From: Ornithinimicrobium sp. INDO-MA30-4
GTDB taxonomy: Bacteria; Actinomycetota; Actinomycetes; Actinomycetales; Dermatophilaceae
DNA: 64,000 bases
NCBI RefSeq assembly: GCF_021535045.1
Contig: NZ_CP091056.1
Span: forward strand, 2,108,001-2,172,000
Direction of reading: 5' to 3'
The position numbers and the translations under genes were made by a program. Below the pieces are notes generated by a model. It saw only the letters and a program-made list of their open reading frames with translations, made no database searches and was not told the origin of the DNA. Positions 41,327 to 52,472 of this stretch are shown here, piece by piece (within the stretch, counting starts at the first letter, position 1; each line of letters starts with the position of its first letter).

Positions 41327-44258
41327 ATGACTTCCGGTCAGCCAGCCCGCAGCACTACTGGCGCCGTTGCTGCTGACCACGCGCGTCTAGCGACAGCTGG
41401 CACGAACGCGTTAGTGGCGACGGCACTGCGGACTAAGTCGCTGTATGCGCGCGAAATTGTTGCTGAACGCGCATGGCCAGGGCATACACCAGCCGAGCTG
41501 GATGGCTGGGCAGCCCAACAGCCCTCCGGGCTGGAGCCGGAGATGGACCCTCGCTCATTGATGGATTACGCGCGACTGGTAGCCGTTCAGGTGGCTAGCC
41601 AAGAGAACCGCGCTTTGGCGAGAATAATCCTGGCGCTCGCAGTGGGTGAAGCGGCCGAAGAGGACCTAAAGCCCAACTACGTCGAACTGCTTCTGAACCT
41701 GCATGTCGTGTTGGGTGAGCGCACGGCTGCGCTGTCTCTGCTCAATCATCCAAAGGTCCGATCCGATGTCCGGGCAAGTTCTGAAGCAGACCTGATGAAT
41801 CCGTGGTCGCACGCGGACCAAGAGCCGCAGGCGTGGTTCGCTGCGGTTGAACGACTCATGAACACCGAGCGTTTGCTGCCGCTGACGTTGATGGCCAGCG
41901 ATGACCCACGCCGGCTGGGTGAAGACACGCTGTTTGACCGACTGACCGTGCAGGGTGCTGAAGCGGTCACCGCTCCAGCCAAGGTCACCATCATCATGAG
42001 TGCGTTCAAGCCGGGTCTCCAGTTACTCACGGCGGTGCGCTCCGCGATGGCGCAGACCTGGAGCAACATCGAGTTGCTCGTGATTGATGACGGCTCAGGC
42101 CCCGAATATGCAGCAACGCTGGACGCAGCGGGGGCTTTGGACTCCAGGGTGCGAGTGATCCGCAAGGCCGTCAATGGCGGGACCTATCGCGCTCGCAACA
42201 CGGCTTTGCGGCAGCTCACTGGTGACTTTGTGATGGTGCTCGACTCAGATGACTACCTGCACCCCCAGGCTGTAGAGGTCCTCGTCAGGCCCCTGCTCAA
42301 ACGCGACCACTTACTTGCTACCCGCGCGATGGGAGTCCGGGTTTCGGAGAACCTGGAGTTCACGCGTCCGGGCTACCGGCCGCGCTTCACCGTCGCTACA
42401 TCGTTGATGTTTCGGTTTGCCGGTGTGGTGAGCCGGATCGGGTTCTTCGACACCACATACAAAGGTGCTGATACCGAATACCTGCGCCGGATGGAAGCAG
42501 CTTTCGGCCCCAAACGGTTGCGGGACATCAGCGAAGTATTGACGATCGTGCGCGGCGGCGACACGTTGTCGGCAGCAGAGTTCTCCAATGGCTGGCGGCA
42601 CGGCGCCCGGCACGAATACAAGTCGAGCTATGGCCCCTGGCATAAACAGATCGCGACTGGCCTTGCCGTCCTTTCCTGGACCCGGACGCGCCGCGTCAGT
42701 TCACTCAACCTCGGCGTTGGAACCGCCCCACCCGGGCGGGCATGGGGCCAGCGCGCCGCTACGACGTGGTGTTCGCTGGTGACTGGCGACGCTATGGCGG
42801 CCCGCAGCGCTCAATGCTGGAAGAGATCGAGGCCGCCAAAGCCGCAGGCCTGCGCGTCGGCATCATGCACCTTGAGGCGTTGCGGTTTATGACCACCAGC
42901 GACCTGCCCCTGTGTGATGCCGTGCTGGCCAAGATTGCGGCTGGTGAAGTGGACTGGCTGCAACTGGACGACGATGTGGACATCGACGTGTTGATGATCC
43001 GATACCCGCCAATCCTGCAATACCCCCCGTATGCTGCGCGGACTGTCCGGGCCAAGCACGTCCTGGTGATGGCTAACCAGGCTCCCTTGAGCCGGATGGA
43101 AGCGACCAGCGCTACGTCGTCTCCGATGTCACGCATCGCACCGCTGAGCTCTTTGGCAGTCAGCCCACTTGGGTGCCGCAGAGCCCGCACATTAGGGGTG
43201 TTTTGCAAGCTCAAGACCCGGATGTGCAACTCACTGACTGGGACAACCCAGGGCTCATCGATCCCGCTGAGTGGCTGGCCCGCCCAGCCCGCCCCATGGG
43301 CGATCCGATTGTCATCGGTCGCTACTCCCGTGATGACCGGATCAAGTTCGGTGAGACCTTTGCCGAGGTCCTAGAAGGCTATGCCTTTGGTCCAGGATAT
43401 GAAGTCCGGATGATGGGCGCGCAGGCGACGCTGAAAAGTTAGCGGCTCTGGAAGAGCAGACCCTGGATGACCTGCCGGATAATTGGCAGCTCGTGCCCCA
43501 CCGCAGCATGGAAACTCTCGACTTTCTGCGGAATTGGACTTCTTCCTCTACCTCGATCACGCCGATGCCAACGAAGCCTTTGGCCGGGTCATCTTGGAAG
43601 CGGCGGCCAGTGGCGTGCTCACGATCGTTCACCCCAAGCACCGCAGCACTTTTGGGGACACGGTGGATTACGCGCTGCCCGGGCAGGCGCAAGCCCTGAT
43701 CGGGAGGTATGCCGCAGATTCTGTCGCCTACCAAGAACGCGTCGAGCGCACGCTGGCCGAAGTACGGCGCCGGTATGGGCGCGCCGGTTTTGCAGACCGT
43801 CTCGCCTCCCTCACCGAACCAGAGCGATCGGACTCGGTCGCTGGTGGTGTGCGCCCAGGGCGGATATGGGTCGACCCTCGGTCACCGTCGAGGTAAGTCG
43901 ATCACCGACTTTGCCCGGCACCGCTGAACTTCAGTTCGCGGGCGCGCCCGCCGATTTCGCATTGGTGAATATCCCCGTCAGACGGCTGGCAGATGCCGAG
44001 CTAGCCGATTCGTTCACCGTGGTGCATACAGGCTCAGAGCAGGTTGTCTTGAAGTGGGCTAGCGCGCAGATTGTTGACTTCTCCCGCGACGACCTAGCGC
44101 TCGATTTGAGATCTTCCGCACCGCCCGAGGCATTCGCGTTCCTGGCCTGCCGCGATGGCCTTGCCACGTTGATGCTGCGAGACGATTCGGTGGCGGATGG
44201 CTGGTCAACGAAGATCTACTGGCTGAGTGATCTGCCGCGCATGTTCACCCTCTCCTGA
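41327..44258 (+). CDS. Very large multidomain glycosyltransferase (several frameshifts)
   Basis: About 977 residues with about five single-base shifts. A helical N-terminal region of about 220 residues comes first. A GT2 domain follows: VTIIMSAFKPGLQLLTAVRS, ELLVIDDGSGPEYAATLDAA, VMVLDSDDYLHPQA with the DSD motif. A GT-B-like second half contains YDVVFAGDWRRYGGPQRSML, then FFLYLDHADANEAFGRVILE. The C-terminal about 110 residues are beta-rich (FTVVHTGSEQVVLKWASAQI). It could transfer two different sugars. Where exactly the domains join depends on the corrected sequence. Confidence 0.78.
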
Positions 44259-44383
44259 CGGGTGATTTGAAGGAGCGCCACACGCTGGCGTGGCTTGGCG
44301 TCTGCGGGTGCCGCGAGTGCGGCCTCGCGACCATCGAGATACTGTCGTTAGAGGTTTCCCCTGCGCTGTGAAGTGAGTGATCC

Positions 44384-45579
44384 GTGAGCAAATTGCCAGA
44401 TAGAGTCCTCAAGTCGATGCCGGGTATCGGCTGGCGCGACGAGCAGCTGGCCAAGCGGAAAGCCACGATTCTCGAGCTGCGAGAGCATGCGAGGACGCGC
44501 CAGGGCCGGCTTGAGGAGTTGGTGGCAGATCGCAAAGAACTCCACCGTGAACTGGGGGCTCTGGAAAAGAACTCAGCAAGAGCCGGTCACAAGCGCTGGC
44601 TCCAGGTTTGGTAGCAACTGGGAAGGCCTCTTCGTTCACTCGCTCACTGTTCGAGTTTCGTCGCACGACGGCCATGCTGCGGACCCTGGACCGAGAGCAT
44701 GTCCACCCGTTGCGACAGATGCCGAACAAGCTGCACAACTACCGGCTTGCTATGAGCCACGGCGTGCCTGTTCCGGAAGTCTTTGAAGTCTTTGCCAACC
44801 CAGCCTCGATTCAGGTGGATGCTCTCCCAGACAGGTTTGTGATTAAGGCAGATGGAGGAGCCGGAAGCCAGGGCGTGCTGCCATTGATTCGCGTTGGTGA
44901 CGACACATACGAGATGGCTGATGGCAGTAAGGTCTACTCGGCCGAGGGGATCAGGGCTTTCTTTGCGGCTCAGGCGGCCAAGGGCAGTGTGATGGCACCT
45001 TACTTTGCCGAGGAATTTCTGGATCAGCCCGGTGGTGGCGACATCCCAGATGACATCAAGATTTATGCCTTCTATGGAAATATCGGGCACACGCTGCTGC
45101 GCCGAGTCGGCCGCCACGGAGACCCATCGAGCGTGAGTCGGCGGTATGTCGATGCGCAGGGAAATGATGTGGGACAGGCGATGGAGGGTGCGCCGGTCGA
45201 TGCAGACATCCCACTGCCGGCCAACTACGAAGAGATGGTTGAGATCGCGAGGCATCTGAGCCGGGCGATTGGCACCGCTTTCGTCCGGGTTGACCTTTAT
45301 CAAACGCGCACTGGTCCAGTGCTTGGGGAGTTGACCCGCGGTCCAGGCGGTGAGTTCGCCTATGTACCTCAGGTCGATCAGGCGCTAGGTGAGGCATGGG
45401 ATGCAGCGCGCTACTACGTCGATCTTGATGTCGCCCACGGGCGTCCATACGGCCGTCTGTATGGCGAGCATCATGCACCTAATCGCTACCCACCCCAACA
45501 TTGGTCCCACCGCCTCGATATTCGTGAAACGGCAGAACACACTCAAGCCTGCGGTCGCTGGTGCGGAGTCCCTGACTAG
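44384..45579 (+). CDS. TupA-like ATP-grasp protein 1 with N-terminal coiled coil (one frameshift)
   Basis: About 398 residues. It starts MSKLPDRVLKSMPGIGWRDE, then a Lys/Glu-rich coiled coil. After a shift near 44570 the ATP-grasp core follows: HNYRLAMSHGVPVPEVFEVF, RFVIKADGGAGSQGVLPLIR, FAEEFLDQP, DDIKIYAFYG, and FVRVDLYQTRTGPVLGELTR with the metal-binding Asp and Glu. TupA-like enzymes are implicated in teichuronopeptide synthesis. They probably ligate an amino acid to a sugar acid. It is convergent with the asparagine-synthase-like gene (4-bp overlap). Confidence 0.83.
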
Positions 45580-47114
45580 AGGCTGTCGTCCCCGGTGAGC
45601 CATACCTTGCGCCCGGCTGAGGGTGCGCTGACAGGCTGAAATCGCGGTCGCTCGGCGAAGGTCCGCTGATAGAGGGCCTTACCTTCTAAGTGCTCTTGAG
45701 GCAGACGAAGCATGATCTCGATCAACCGGCGATCATTAAAGGCCGGGATACAGCGGTGCCCCTGGTCGGCGTCGAGGAATTTGGTGTATCCCCACTTGCC
45801 GACCCGCAACTCCCAGTAAGCGACGTTGTGCTGGTCGTAGTCAGCCATGTTCTCGACCGAGAAGTCGGTGTAGTCCAAGTAGTGCTCAAAGCTGTTGAGG
45901 TAGCGACGGTACTTGGTGAATTTGTCGCTCATCCAAAACCTGGTGAACCAGATGGGGTCCGGTTCCCGGTAGTCGCGGGCACGCGCGTAGGTGGTTCCGA
46001 TCTCGCCACCGAGGGAGTTGATGTGGGTGAAGTTGCTCGGCAGATCAGCCCACATGGCATGGGCTGCCCCATGGGAAACGTAGTGCGTCGGATTCATTCG
46101 CCGGTGAATCTCGTTGTAGGGCGACTCAGGTTCCGGGCCACGCCACTGCAGGACCCGATGTTGTAGACCGAGTCTGCCCGCAAGTTCATTTGCCAAGAAG
46201 ACATCGCTGGCGGTGCCGGGCTCCGTATTGTTGGGGTTGAAATAGGTGAAGGCGAAGGCGTCCTTGCCCAGGTATGGAAACAGGTGGGCCAACATGCCAG
46301 TGCTGTCCTGGCCACCAGTCAGGCTTACGCCCACTCTCCTATCGCGAGCGGCGAGCCGTAGATAGGCGCCGAACTGCTCTTTGTATTGTCCGTAGACCTC
46401 GTCGATGTCATCGGTAGGTTCATTGGGTTTCCACGGCCAAAAGCGACGGTGTCGTGATTGGTCGGGCGCTCGCCGGTCAATTTCGAGGAGGCAGTTGGGC
46501 AGGATGGGCTGCACACCCTCGTACGCCGTCATCGTGCCCGGCAAGTAGGTGACGCCCTTGGGGCGAATCCGCTTGATCTCATCGCGGATGCCCTCAAGGT
46601 TGTCCAAGGTCGGCGAACCTGCTGCCATGGCTACCAGGGATGCAGATGAAGCGTAGGCAAAGCTCTGAGGGGTTGTGTTGTAGTACGAGCCTTGGCTCCC
46701 CATGGTGTCCGGGACTATCCAGCACAACGGAGAGCGCACCTGATCAGCGATCGACAGTCGTTTGCGTCCGTGCAGGAGGATCAAGGTCCATCGGCCGCTC
46801 AGATAGGCGGCCTGTCGCACCGCTGCCTCGGGGCCTGACGTGCGCAGAGTGAACAAGATGGCGTCGGCGATGATCGTTGCATCGTTCTCATCGTGATCCA
46901 CGTCAAGCGGGTCGCCGAGGAAGATCACCGTGCCCAGCGAGCGCTCAGTTGAGGTGGTGACTTTGGTGCGTGGATTGGTATGAAGGTGGAGCCCCTCAAC
47001 CTTGCGGTGCGCCCATCCCTGAACCAAGATTGACGACGACAGCGCCCCCGACGTCAGTAGATAGCCGTGGCCAAACGCGCCCTGGGTGACGGCGTGTTGC
47101 CATTGAGGATCCAT
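45576..47114 (-). CDS. Asparagine-synthase-like protein lacking the glutaminase cysteine
   Basis: A 512-residue protein in one intact frame. The C-terminal ATP-pyrophosphatase domain has the PP-loop SLTGGQDSTGML (usual SGGxDS) and FAFTYFNPNN. The N-terminal Ntn-like domain is present, but position 2 is Asp (MDPQWQHAVT), not Cys, so glutamine cannot be the ammonia source. Proteins of this kind form amides or lactams on unusual substrates (beta-lactam synthetase, capsule modification). It lies between the two ATP-grasp genes, which suggests it modifies the same glycan. Confidence 0.82.
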   Translation of the reverse strand: MDPQWQHAVTQGAFGHGYLLTSGALSSSILVQGWAHRKVEGLHLHTNPRTKVTTSTERSLGTVIFLGDPLDVDHDENDATIIADAILFTLRTSGPEAAVRQAAYLSGRWTLILLHGRKRLSIADQVRSPLCWIVPDTMGSQGSYYNTTPQSFAYASSASLVAMAAGSPTLDNLEGIRDEIKRIRPKGVTYLPGTMTAYEGVQPILPNCLLEIDRRAPDQSRHRRFWPWKPNEPTDDIDEVYGQYKEQFGAYLRLAARDRRVGVSLTGGQDSTGMLAHLFPYLGKDAFAFTYFNPNNTEPGTASDVFLANELAGRLGLQHRVLQWRGPEPESPYNEIHRRMNPTHYVSHGAAHAMWADLPSNFTHINSLGGEIGTTYARARDYREPDPIWFTRFWMSDKFTKYRRYLNSFEHYLDYTDFSVENMADYDQHNVAYWELRVGKWGYTKFLDADQGHRCIPAFNDRRLIEIMLRLPQEHLEGKALYQRTFAERPRFQPVSAPSAGRKVWLTGDDSL

Positions 47115-47300
47115 CGTGATGTCGCTAATCGGACTCTCCTTCTATGGTCAACCGGAGTCACGACCGAGGCTAGTGCCATCAGGGCTGTGGTGCACGCAAG
47201 TCCACGCCACGTGCCCCAAACTCGCGTGCTGAGCCCCTTTTTCTGGGCTACTGTTCCAAGCACAATGGGGGTCTATCCGTGGACAAGGTGAAGAGGTTTC

Positions 47301-48627
47301 ATGAGCAAGCTGCCCCGTAGTTTCGTCCGTGGCTTGCCCGCTATCGGCTGGCGTGACGAAAAGTTGGAGGAGCAACGGACTCAACTGAATGAAGTTCGTG
47401 CCCAACTACGCGACCTGGATCAGCAGCGACGCCAATTACGCGCTGACGTCGTGCGGTTAGAGCAGGCGAATGAAAAGATCCGACAGCAACACGAACAGCG
47501 TGGCACCGCGTTAGCCGAAGAAAGCGCCAAGCTGGTCAAGACCCGTGCGCGGTTGGCTGAGGCCAGAGAGAAGCGCACCGAAAACGCGGCTCGTCGCAAA
47601 GAAGCGGTTGCTAGGGCTAAAGCCGAAACTGAAAAGTCGACGCTCAAGGCGATTCAAAAGCCCCATCATTTCACCGGTCGCTTCGAAGGTGGCGTCGCTT
47701 TGTCTTGCCCTGGGCACAAATGGACCCAGAGCACCTCATGCCTTATAACCAGATCGAATACAAGTTGCACAACTACCGATTTGGCCAGAGTCATGGTGTA
47801 TCTGTCCCGAGAGTCCTGGAGGTCTGGCCAACGCCCAGTGCCATCGACCTTGCGGAGATGCCCGACCTATTTGTGCTCAAGTCAGATCAAGGATCGAGCG
47901 GGCGGGGAGTCTTGCCGCTGCGCAGAATCGGCTTCGACTCGTATGAGTTGGTGGACGGTCAGGGCAGCTTCACGATGGCGTCGGTGGTTGAACATTTTGA
48001 GGCACGCGAGGGAACCGGCAAGATTGCGGGACCGTACTTTGCTGAAGAATTCTTGGATCAGGCGCATAGCGGGCCGCTTCCGGATGACGTCAAAATTTAT
48101 GTCTGCCATGGAGAAGTCATGATGACGCTCTTGCGACACGTGGACACGCACGGGCTGCAGGGTGAGCACCGGCGACGCTACGTGTCAGCGGAGGGCACAG
48201 ACTTGGGGGCGGTGATGTTGGCGATGGATGTCGATGACACGATCGAAATGCCAGTCGACTATGCCGAGATGGTGCAGATCGCCAGCCATCTCAGCCGCGC
48301 TCTAGGAGTCCCCTTCGCCCGAGTGGACCTCTATCAGACCACGGTAGGGCCTGTTCTGGGTGAAATAACGAGAGCCCGGGAGACCCACAGACCTATCGGC
48401 CCGAGCACGACGAATACATGGGTCGGGTTTGGGACGAGGCCACGGCCCGCCTTGAGTTAGACGTTCTGCGAGGCAGACCAGCAGGTCGCTCGTATGGCGA
48501 CCATCCCGCAGAAAACCTCTATCCGGCGGATCACTGGTCGCATTCGCTGATGCCCTTGGAGGAAGGACGCACTCGAAAGTGTGACGTTTGGTGTGGTTCT
48601 GCGAGTGACGCGGCTACAAACGCTTGA
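47301..48627 (+). CDS. TupA-like ATP-grasp protein 2 with long coiled coil (frameshifted)
   Basis: About 442 residues; paralogue of the protein at 44384. It starts MSKLPRSFVRGLPAIGWRDE, then a coiled coil of about 110 residues (LRDLDQQRRQLRADVVRLEQ ...). The ATP-grasp core reads HNYRFGQSHGVSVPRVLEVW, LFVLKSDQGSSGRGVLPLRR, FAEEFLDQAH, DDVKIYVCHG and FARVDLYQTTVGPVLGEITR. Shifts fall near 47700 and 48390. The C terminus (HWSHSLMPLEEGRTRKCDVW) matches paralogue 1. The start ATG is 47301; the upstream gene is divergent. Confidence 0.83.
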
Positions 48628-49036
48628 TCCGCTGAAGCAGAGGGTCGCGGGGGATGGGCGGAGGCGCCGTTGCCGCGGCCCAGGCGAGCCGGATGGCTGC
48701 TGAGTTCACTGGCTTGTCGCTGTCCAGGTCGCGCAGGTCAACAAGTTTGGTGACCCGCATGGTGCCCAGCGCCCAACGCATCACGGTGTGCACAACATCA
48801 GCGGGCAGGTTGTCCGGGTCGAGGCGCTGAACGATCCAGGTATCGGGGAACGTCGGACCCAACGTGGCTGAGGTCGTCACCCACATTGTCGGTTGATCGC
48901 CCAAGGCATCGGCGGCCTCAGCTCGAATCTGCGGGTCATCGACATCCATAGCTAAGACCACGGTCCACGCTGTGCGCTGCAGCTCTATGCGCCAACGAAT
49001 GCGTCGAACAATGGCGGAGGAGTAGCGAGTGATCAT
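48614..49036 (-). CDS. Unknown protein coupled to the MurG-like transferase
   Basis: A 140-residue protein. It starts at ATG 49036, overlapping the upstream stop as ATGA, and overlaps the convergent ATP-grasp gene by 14 bp. Alternating strands and helices (RTAWTVVLAMDVDDPQIRAE ... TWIVQRLDPDNLPADVVHTV) suggest a small alpha/beta domain. No motif is recognised. Coupling suggests it works with the glycosyltransferase. Confidence 0.5.
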   Translation of the reverse strand: MITRYSSAIVRRIRWRIELQRTAWTVVLAMDVDDPQIRAEAADALGDQPTMWVTTSATLGPTFPDTWIVQRLDPDNLPADVVHTVMRWALGTMRVTKLVDLRDLDSDKPVNSAAIRLAWAAATAPPPIPRDPLLQRIKRL

Positions 49037-50199
49037 CGGGCCACCGCCTCCGTGATGAGGCGGGCAGCAGCGGCCGCGCCGTTTTGCAGGTTGAGGCTGT
49101 CGAGGTTGCGCTTCATCTCGGTCCGGACGGAGATATCGAGGAGTTGCTGCAAGCCCTCTAGGGCGCTCGTGGGATCGTTCTGGGCGATGAGACCCACACC
49201 GGCATCGGCGAACATCTGCGCTCGGGCGGTCTGGTCGTCGATGCCAGTCGCGGTGTTGGGCAGGAAAAGGCTGGGGACTCGAGCATTGAGCAACTCATAA
49301 GCGGAGTTGTAGCCAGCGGCAGCGACCGCACCGTCAAAGGCTGGCATCAGGTGTGCCATGGGCAGCGAGCGGAAGGTGCGCACGTTGTCGGGGGCTTGGC
49401 CGACCGCGAGGGGATTGCTGGGTACCATCACCAGCCAGTCAGTTTCGGCAATCGCATCGATCAACGTGCGAGCCACCGAACTCGTGTCGTTGATCTTGCC
49501 GGCGCCGAGAGAGAGCAAGAGCGTTGGTCGACTTGGATCAAGCCCCAAAACTTGCCTGGCTTCGGCGCGAGACAGCACTTGATCGTGGCTGACGAGGGTC
49601 ACCGGTCCCACCGAGATAGCCCCACCATCAGGCACGCTCAGGCGGCCGTCTAACTCGCCTGGCTCAATGATGAGATCAAAGGCGTCACTGTGCCGCAGGT
49701 GTCGCCCACCCAAACCCTCTTTCCACAACCCGCGCCGCATCCATACTGACGTCACGTCTGGGTGCTCAGCGGCGGTCATCCGCAAGCCGCGGTACGGCGC
49801 AGCGCCATCAAAGATCAGCGCCCCGGCGCCGGACTGGTCGAGCGCGGTCCGCAGCCGGGCAGCTAGTTGGCGCTCCCACGCCGACCCAGAGAAACCGGGG
49901 CGGTAGGAGGACATGTGCTCCCAGGCATACCGGGTGCGTTCAATCACATCCGCTGCGCCCGAGAGTGACATGAATGACACAGCTTGCTGGGCGGGCATGC
50001 GCATGGCGATCGCTAACAGACGCATCAGGTGCCCCATGCCAGTGCCGTTGCTAGACATCATCAGTGCAGGTGACAGGGGTGATGGCGGCTCCGGTAGGGG
50101 CTGAGCGAAGACATGCAGGTCAGGGTCCAAGCCGAAAGGTGTGGCCAAGCCCTCAGCGCGACGCTGCGAATCGTGGTGGAGGGGGTCGTTGGCACTCAT
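49033..50199 (-). CDS. MurG-like (GT28) glycosyltransferase
   Basis: A 388-residue protein. The N-terminal glycine-rich acceptor motif SSNGTGMGHLMRLLAIAMRM parallels the GGTGGH loop of MurG. The GT-B C-terminal half reads TLLLSLGAGKINDTSS, then LMPAFDGAVAAAGYNSAYEL, the donor-site GGxNS-like pattern. It would add a hexosamine or hexose to a lipid-linked acceptor. ATG 50199 is chosen; GTG 50208 is possible. It is divergent from the sugar dehydrogenase. Confidence 0.75.
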   Translation of the reverse strand: MSANDPLHHDSQRRAEGLATPFGLDPDLHVFAQPLPEPPSPLSPALMMSSNGTGMGHLMRLLAIAMRMPAQQAVSFMSLSGAADVIERTRYAWEHMSSYRPGFSGSAWERQLAARLRTALDQSGAGALIFDGAAPYRGLRMTAAEHPDVTSVWMRRGLWKEGLGGRHLRHSDAFDLIIEPGELDGRLSVPDGGAISVGPVTLVSHDQVLSRAEARQVLGLDPSRPTLLLSLGAGKINDTSSVARTLIDAIAETDWLVMVPSNPLAVGQAPDNVRTFRSLPMAHLMPAFDGAVAAAGYNSAYELLNARVPSLFLPNTATGIDDQTARAQMFADAGVGLIAQNDPTSALEGLQQLLDISVRTEMKRNLDSLNLQNGAAAAARLITEAVAR

Positions 50200-50315
50200 T
50201 GAATTCACTATTTCACGGGCCGCCTGGGATATGCTGCACGTTGATGTGGACTGGTCTGTGAGTATGTGTGATGACGCGGTCCACCCGTCTGACCCCAAAC
50301 TGAGGAGCACAAATC

Positions 50316-51576
50316 GTGGCTGTTGACGCTGTGATCATCGGACTGGGCTACGTCGGTCTGCCGTTGGCTGAAGAAGCCACCAAGGCAGGCATGACTGTGC
50401 TCGGCTTCGACATCAACCAGGGCGTCGTCGACGCCCTCAACGCCGGTGAGTCCCATGTGGACGACCTGTCTAACGACGACATCTCCGACATGATTAAGGG
50501 TGGCTTCCGCGCCACCACTGATGAGTCCGAGATCGCTCAGGCCAAGGTGGCCGTGATCTGCGTGCCGACCCCGCTGTCCGAAGACGGCGGACCGGACCTG
50601 CGCGCCGTGGAGGGTGCTGTTGACGCGGTTGCGCGCAACTTGCAGCCAGGAATGCTGGTCATTCTTGAGTCGACCACCTACCCGGGCACGACCGATGAGG
50701 TTGTGAAGCCCAAGTTGGAGGCCGGCGGTTTGGTCGCTGGCAAGGACTTCCACCTGGCCTTCTCACCCGAGCGTATTGACCCCGGCAACGCCAAGTTCGG
50801 CGCCAAGAACACCCCCAAGGTCGTCGGTGGCTACACCCCGAAGACTCTGAGATTGCGGCTGCCTTCTACGGCAACTTCGTCGACACCGTGGTGCGCGCCA
50901 AGGGCACCAAGGAGGCCGAAACGGCCAAGTTGCTGGAGAACACCTACCGCCACATCAACATTGCCCTGGTCAACGAAATGACTCGGTTCTGCCACGAGTT
51001 GGACATTGACCTGTGGGATGTCATCGATGCAGCCGCCTCGAAGCCGTTCGGTTTCCAGGCGTTCTACCCCGGCCCTGGCGTCGGCGGTCACTGCATCCCG
51101 ATTGACCCCAACTACCTGTCGCACAACGTGCGCTCGCGTTTGGGCTACCCTTCCGCTTTGTCGAGTTGGCTCAGGAAATCAACTCGGGCATGCCGGCCTA
51201 CGTGGTTTCGCGCATTCAGGACATCTTGAATGACGAGGGCAAGTCGCTGAAGGGATCCACCGTGCTGCTGCTCGGCGTGACCTACAAGCCAAACATCGCT
51301 GATCAGCGCGAAAGCCCGGCTGTTCCGCTGGCCAAGCAGTTGGTGGCCAAGGGCGCAACGGTCCAGTTCCACGACCCGCACGTGAGCGAGTGGAAGGCAC
51401 TCGGCGACGCTGTAGACCGCGTCGAAGAGCCTGGTGCCGGTGCTGCTGCCGCAGACCTGACCGTCTTGGTGCAAAACCATAAGGGCTACGACGTTGATGA
51501 CTTGGCCTCGCAGGCCAACGTCTTCTTCGACACCCGCGGTGTGGTGACTGAGGGCGAGAAGGTCACGCGACTGTGA
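50316..51576 (+). CDS. Nucleotide-sugar dehydrogenase, WecC/UDP-HexNAc type (two frameshifts)
   Basis: About 420 residues in three frames. NAD-binding site: VIIGLGYVGLPLAEEATKAG. Further motifs are VAVICVPTPLSEDGGPDLRA, ESTTYPGTT and FSPERIDPGN. The catalytic Cys is in GPGVGGHCIPIDPNYLS. LLLGVTYKPNIADQRESPA closes the substrate site. Shifts lie near 50850 and 51160. The GHCIPxDP form is typical of UDP-N-acetylhexosamine 6-dehydrogenases. It supplies a uronic acid precursor. The stop overlaps the ABC permease start (GTGA). Confidence 0.92.
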
Positions 51577-52472
51577 CATTAGGCGGCCCCGACCAAGAAA
51601 CTTCTATCCCGGGTATGACTCCGGCCCAGGCTGCCGCCTTGGCGAAGGATCACGGGATGGAACAGGTCGGGGTACGCCCGCCGCTGGGTAAGTATCTGGT
51701 CGACCTGTGGCGGCACCGTTCGTTCTTGATCACCATGTCGACCGCAGACTATGCGTCCCGGCATCAGCAGAACGTGCTTGGTCAGATCTGGGGCGTGCTG
51801 AACCCGCTGATGGTCGGCGCAGCGTACTACTTGATTTTTGGGTTACTCCTGGGGACTGATCGGGGTCTCGAGCCGGGTACCTACCCCACGTTCTTGATCA
51901 TCGGGCTCTTTAGCTTCATCTTCATCTCCGCCGGCATGAACGCTGGGTCTAAGGCCATCACCGGAAACATGGGCATGGTGCGTGCGCTGCGTTTTCCACG
52001 CGTCATCCTGCCCATCTCCGTGGCCATCACCGAGCTATTTGCCACTCTGCCTGCGTTCGCCATGGCTGTGGGGGTGGCTCTGCTTTCGGGAGAGCGCCCG
52101 ACCACGTCGTGGTTGCTCTTCCCGGTGGGCATCCTGATTACGTTTATGGTGACCACCGGTCTGGCGTTGCTGTTCTCACGTCTGGTCTACGCCGTTCGTG
52201 ATGCGGGCAACTTCGTCCCACTGCTAACGCGTGTCCTCAGATATATCTCCGGCGTGTTCTTCGTCATCTCCGCATATGCCACTGGCTGGGTGCAGATTCT
52301 GTTGGACTATCAACCCGTCGCTCTGTGTCTGTCGATCCTGAGGCAATCGCTGATGGAGCAGTTCCCTGTGGATTGGACCATGTGGGCTATTGCGGCTGGC
52401 TGGGGAGTTGCTCTGATGGCTATTGGGACGATCGTTTTCTGGCAAGGTGAGGCAACCTATGGACATAAGTAG
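51573..52472 (+). CDS. ABC-2 type polysaccharide/teichoic acid export permease
   Basis: A 299-residue permease. The N-terminal cytoplasmic helix is followed by DYASRHQQNVLGQIWGVLNP, the conserved ABC-2 exporter pattern (TagG/Wzm). Six membrane helices follow, including AAYYLIFGLLLG, FLIIGLFSFIFISAG and LLFPVGILITFMVTTGLALL. It forms the channel that exports undecaprenyl-linked glycan, with the ATPase encoded directly downstream (14-bp overlap). GTG 51573 couples it to the dehydrogenase. Confidence 0.92.
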   Translation: MTLGGPDQETSIPGMTPAQAAALAKDHGMEQVGVRPPLGKYLVDLWRHRSFLITMSTADYASRHQQNVLGQIWGVLNPLMVGAAYYLIFGLLLGTDRGLEPGTYPTFLIIGLFSFIFISAGMNAGSKAITGNMGMVRALRFPRVILPISVAITELFATLPAFAMAVGVALLSGERPTTSWLLFPVGILITFMVTTGLALLFSRLVYAVRDAGNFVPLLTRVLRYISGVFFVISAYATGWVQILLDYQPVALCLSILRQSLMEQFPVDWTMWAIAAGWGVALMAIGTIVFWQGEATYGHK

